Positions 11,969 through 13,334 of a stretch of DNA of 13,334 bases are shown here, in pieces. The notes under the pieces are model-generated. The model searched no databases, was not told the DNA's origin, and worked only from the letters and a program-made list of their open reading frames with translations. Made by a program: the position numbers and the translations under genes. Location of the stretch: assembly GCA_036733985.1 (NCBI GenBank), contig DAIMZM010000067.1:1-13334 (forward strand), given 5' to 3'. The first letter of the stretch is position 1, and the number at the start of each line of letters is the position of its first letter. Source of the stretch: DAIMZM01 sp036733985. Its GTDB lineage: Bacteria; Bacillota; Dehalobacteriia; UBA4068.

Positions 11969-13334
11969 ATGGGAACAGTCGGAACAATTTTAATGGTTTT
12001 TTTAGCACTTATCATTGGCGCTCTGGCCGGCTATATTGTCCGTAAAAAGCTGGCTGAGGCCCGGATCAAATCCGCTGAGGAAGCGGCTGCTAAAATTTTA
12101 ATTGATGCGAAAAAGGAAAGCGAAACCCGGAAGAAAGAGGCTCTGCTGGAAGCGAAAGAAGAGATACACCGTTTGCGCACCGAGACGGACCGGGACAACA
12201 AGGAACGGCATAACGACATTGTGCGTCAGGAGAAGCGCCTGCAGAAAAAAGAAGAGGATATCGACCGCAAGCTGGAAGGCATTGAGAAAAAAGAGGAATC
12301 CCTGCGCCGTAAGGACGGCGAGATCGAGAATGTCCGCCTGCAGGTGACTGAGCTGCAAAAGCAAAAGCTCCAGGAATTGGAGGTTATCTCCGGCATCACC
12401 AGCGGGGAAGCCAAGCAGATCCTGCTGAACAGCATCGAGGACGACGTCAAGCATGAGGCGGCCATGATGGTGCGGGATATTGAAAACAGCGCCCGTGAGG
12501 AAGGGGAAAAGCGGGCCCGGGAAATCGTTGCCTCCGCCATTCAGCGGGTGGCCGCGGATCATGTGGCGGAAACCACGGTTTCCGTGGTGCCCTTGCCCAA
12601 TGAGGAAATGAAAGGCCGCATTATTGGCCGGGAGGGCCGGAATATCCGCACCCTGGAAACCCTGACCGGCGTGGATCTGATTATTGACGATACGCCGGAA
12701 GCGGTGATTTTATCCGGCTTTGACCCGGTGCGGCGGGAAATCGCCAGAAACGCTCTGGAAAAACTGATTTTGGACGGCCGCATCCAGCCCGGCCGTATTG
12801 AGGAAATGGTGGAGAAATCCCGCAAGGAAGTGGAGCAGCGCATCTGGGATGAAGGCGAACAAGCCACTTTCGATACCAATGTGCATGGCCTGCACAGCGA
12901 ATTGATCAAGCTGCTGGGCCGGTTGAAGTTCCGCACCAGCTATGGCCAGAATGTGTTGAAGCATTCCATCGAGGTGGCTCATTTGGCGGGTGTAATGGCC
13001 GCTGAGCTGGGCGCGGATATTACCCTGGCCAAGCGGGCCGGTTTGCTGCATGATATCGGCAAGGCCATTGACCATGAGGTGGAAGGTTCCCATACGGTAA
13101 TCGGCGCTGATATTGCCAAAAAGTACAAGGAAGGCCCCGGGGTCATCCACGCCATTCTCGCCCATCACGGCGATGTGGAGATCGGCTCTTTGGAAGCCGC
13201 CCTGGTGCAGGCGGCGGATACCGTTTCCGCCGCCCGGCCCGGCGCCCGGCGGGAGACCTTGGAATATTATATCAAGCGCCTGCAAAAGCTGGAGGAGATC
13301 GCCGAATCCTTTGACGGCGTGGAAAAATGCTACG
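11969..13334 (+). CDS. rny: Ribonuclease Y, 3' end cut by window
   Basis: RNase Y is the membrane-anchored endonuclease that starts bulk mRNA decay in many Bacillota. ATG 11969 follows GGAGGTG (11958-11964) by four bases. The 455 residues visible are most of the usual 515 or so. Order: a transmembrane helix (about 5-24), a long charged coiled coil (about 28-195), a KH domain (about 200-262) with GRIIGREGRN including the GREG loop at 220-223, and the HD domain from about 328. The HD metal residues are seen: His332, the H-D pair His361-Asp362 in LLHDIGKA, the His399-His400 pair and Asp417 in QAADTVSAARPGARRE. The last 60 residues lie beyond the window. Expression may depend on the unusual upstream spacer and its terminator. 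Confidence 0.97.
   Translation, partial: MGTVGTILMVFLALIIGALAGYIVRKKLAEARIKSAEEAAAKILIDAKKESETRKKEALLEAKEEIHRLRTETDRDNKERHNDIVRQEKRLQKKEEDIDRKLEGIEKKEESLRRKDGEIENVRLQVTELQKQKLQELEVISGITSGEAKQILLNSIEDDVKHEAAMMVRDIENSAREEGEKRAREIVASAIQRVAADHVAETTVSVVPLPNEEMKGRIIGREGRNIRTLETLTGVDLIIDDTPEAVILSGFDPVRREIARNALEKLILDGRIQPGRIEEMVEKSRKEVEQRIWDEGEQATFDTNVHGLHSELIKLLGRLKFRTSYGQNVLKHSIEVAHLAGVMAAELGADITLAKRAGLLHDIGKAIDHEVEGSHTVIGADIAKKYKEGPGVIHAILAHHGDVEIGSLEAALVQAADTVSAARPGARRETLEYYIKRLQKLEEIAESFDGVEKCY

Noticed and set aside
11857..12045. 62-codon plus-strand frame crossing the terminator into rny
   Set aside because: Its ATG lies in the TATAAT track with no ribosome binding site, it runs through the terminator hairpin, and it overlaps rny out of frame.

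Overview
The window is a stretch of core chromosome from an anaerobic member of the Bacillota, probably of clostridial or Negativicutes type. Four things point there. The gene order matches that group: pyrH-frr, uppS-cdsA-dxr-rseP-ispG-proS, then recA-recX-rny. RNase Y is present with a transmembrane anchor. A Bacillus-type LexA (DinR) box overlaps the recA promoter. A small 2x[4Fe-4S] clostridial-type ferredoxin is present. The coding DNA is rich in G+C at third positions, while several spacers are distinctly A+T-rich. All recognised genes are on the + strand. No transposase, integrase, CRISPR array, tRNA or rRNA was seen.

Layout. 1-971: the end of pyrH, overlapping frr (pyrimidine supply and ribosome recycling). 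1059-1290: a single-gene ferredoxin unit with a strong terminator. 1292-7530: a promoter followed by uppS, a short cdsA, an AI-2E/YtvI-type membrane protein, dxr, rseP and ispG, a lipid and envelope cluster. Dxr and IspG act in the MEP isoprenoid pathway, UppS uses its products to make the undecaprenyl carrier, CdsA makes CDP-diacylglycerol for phospholipids, and RseP is the site-2 intramembrane protease. IspG needs a [4Fe-4S] cluster and reducing power, so a nearby ferredoxin fits biochemically, though no link is shown. 7531-7725: a spacer with an inverted repeat, a likely promoter and a short structured leader. 7726-9489: proS. 9557-10084: a gamma-carbonic-anhydrase-like hexapeptide protein. 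10091-11695: the SOS-type recA-recX unit. 11696-11968: an A+T-rich spacer with a consensus-like promoter, nested long-range inverted repeats and a perfect terminator. 11969-end: rny, cut by the window edge.

The genes are largely ordinary housekeeping genes. The best candidates for something undescribed are non-coding. The recX-rny spacer looks like a small RNA or a conditional terminator leader, with a long-range closing stem that competes with the terminator. The proS leader has an anti-Shine-Dalgarno segment with two alternative partners. The dxr-rseP gap has a cre-like palindrome, and two spacers (uppS-cdsA and ispG-proS) hold hairpins of unknown role. Among proteins, the 212-residue CdsA is clearly shorter than usual while keeping its full signature.
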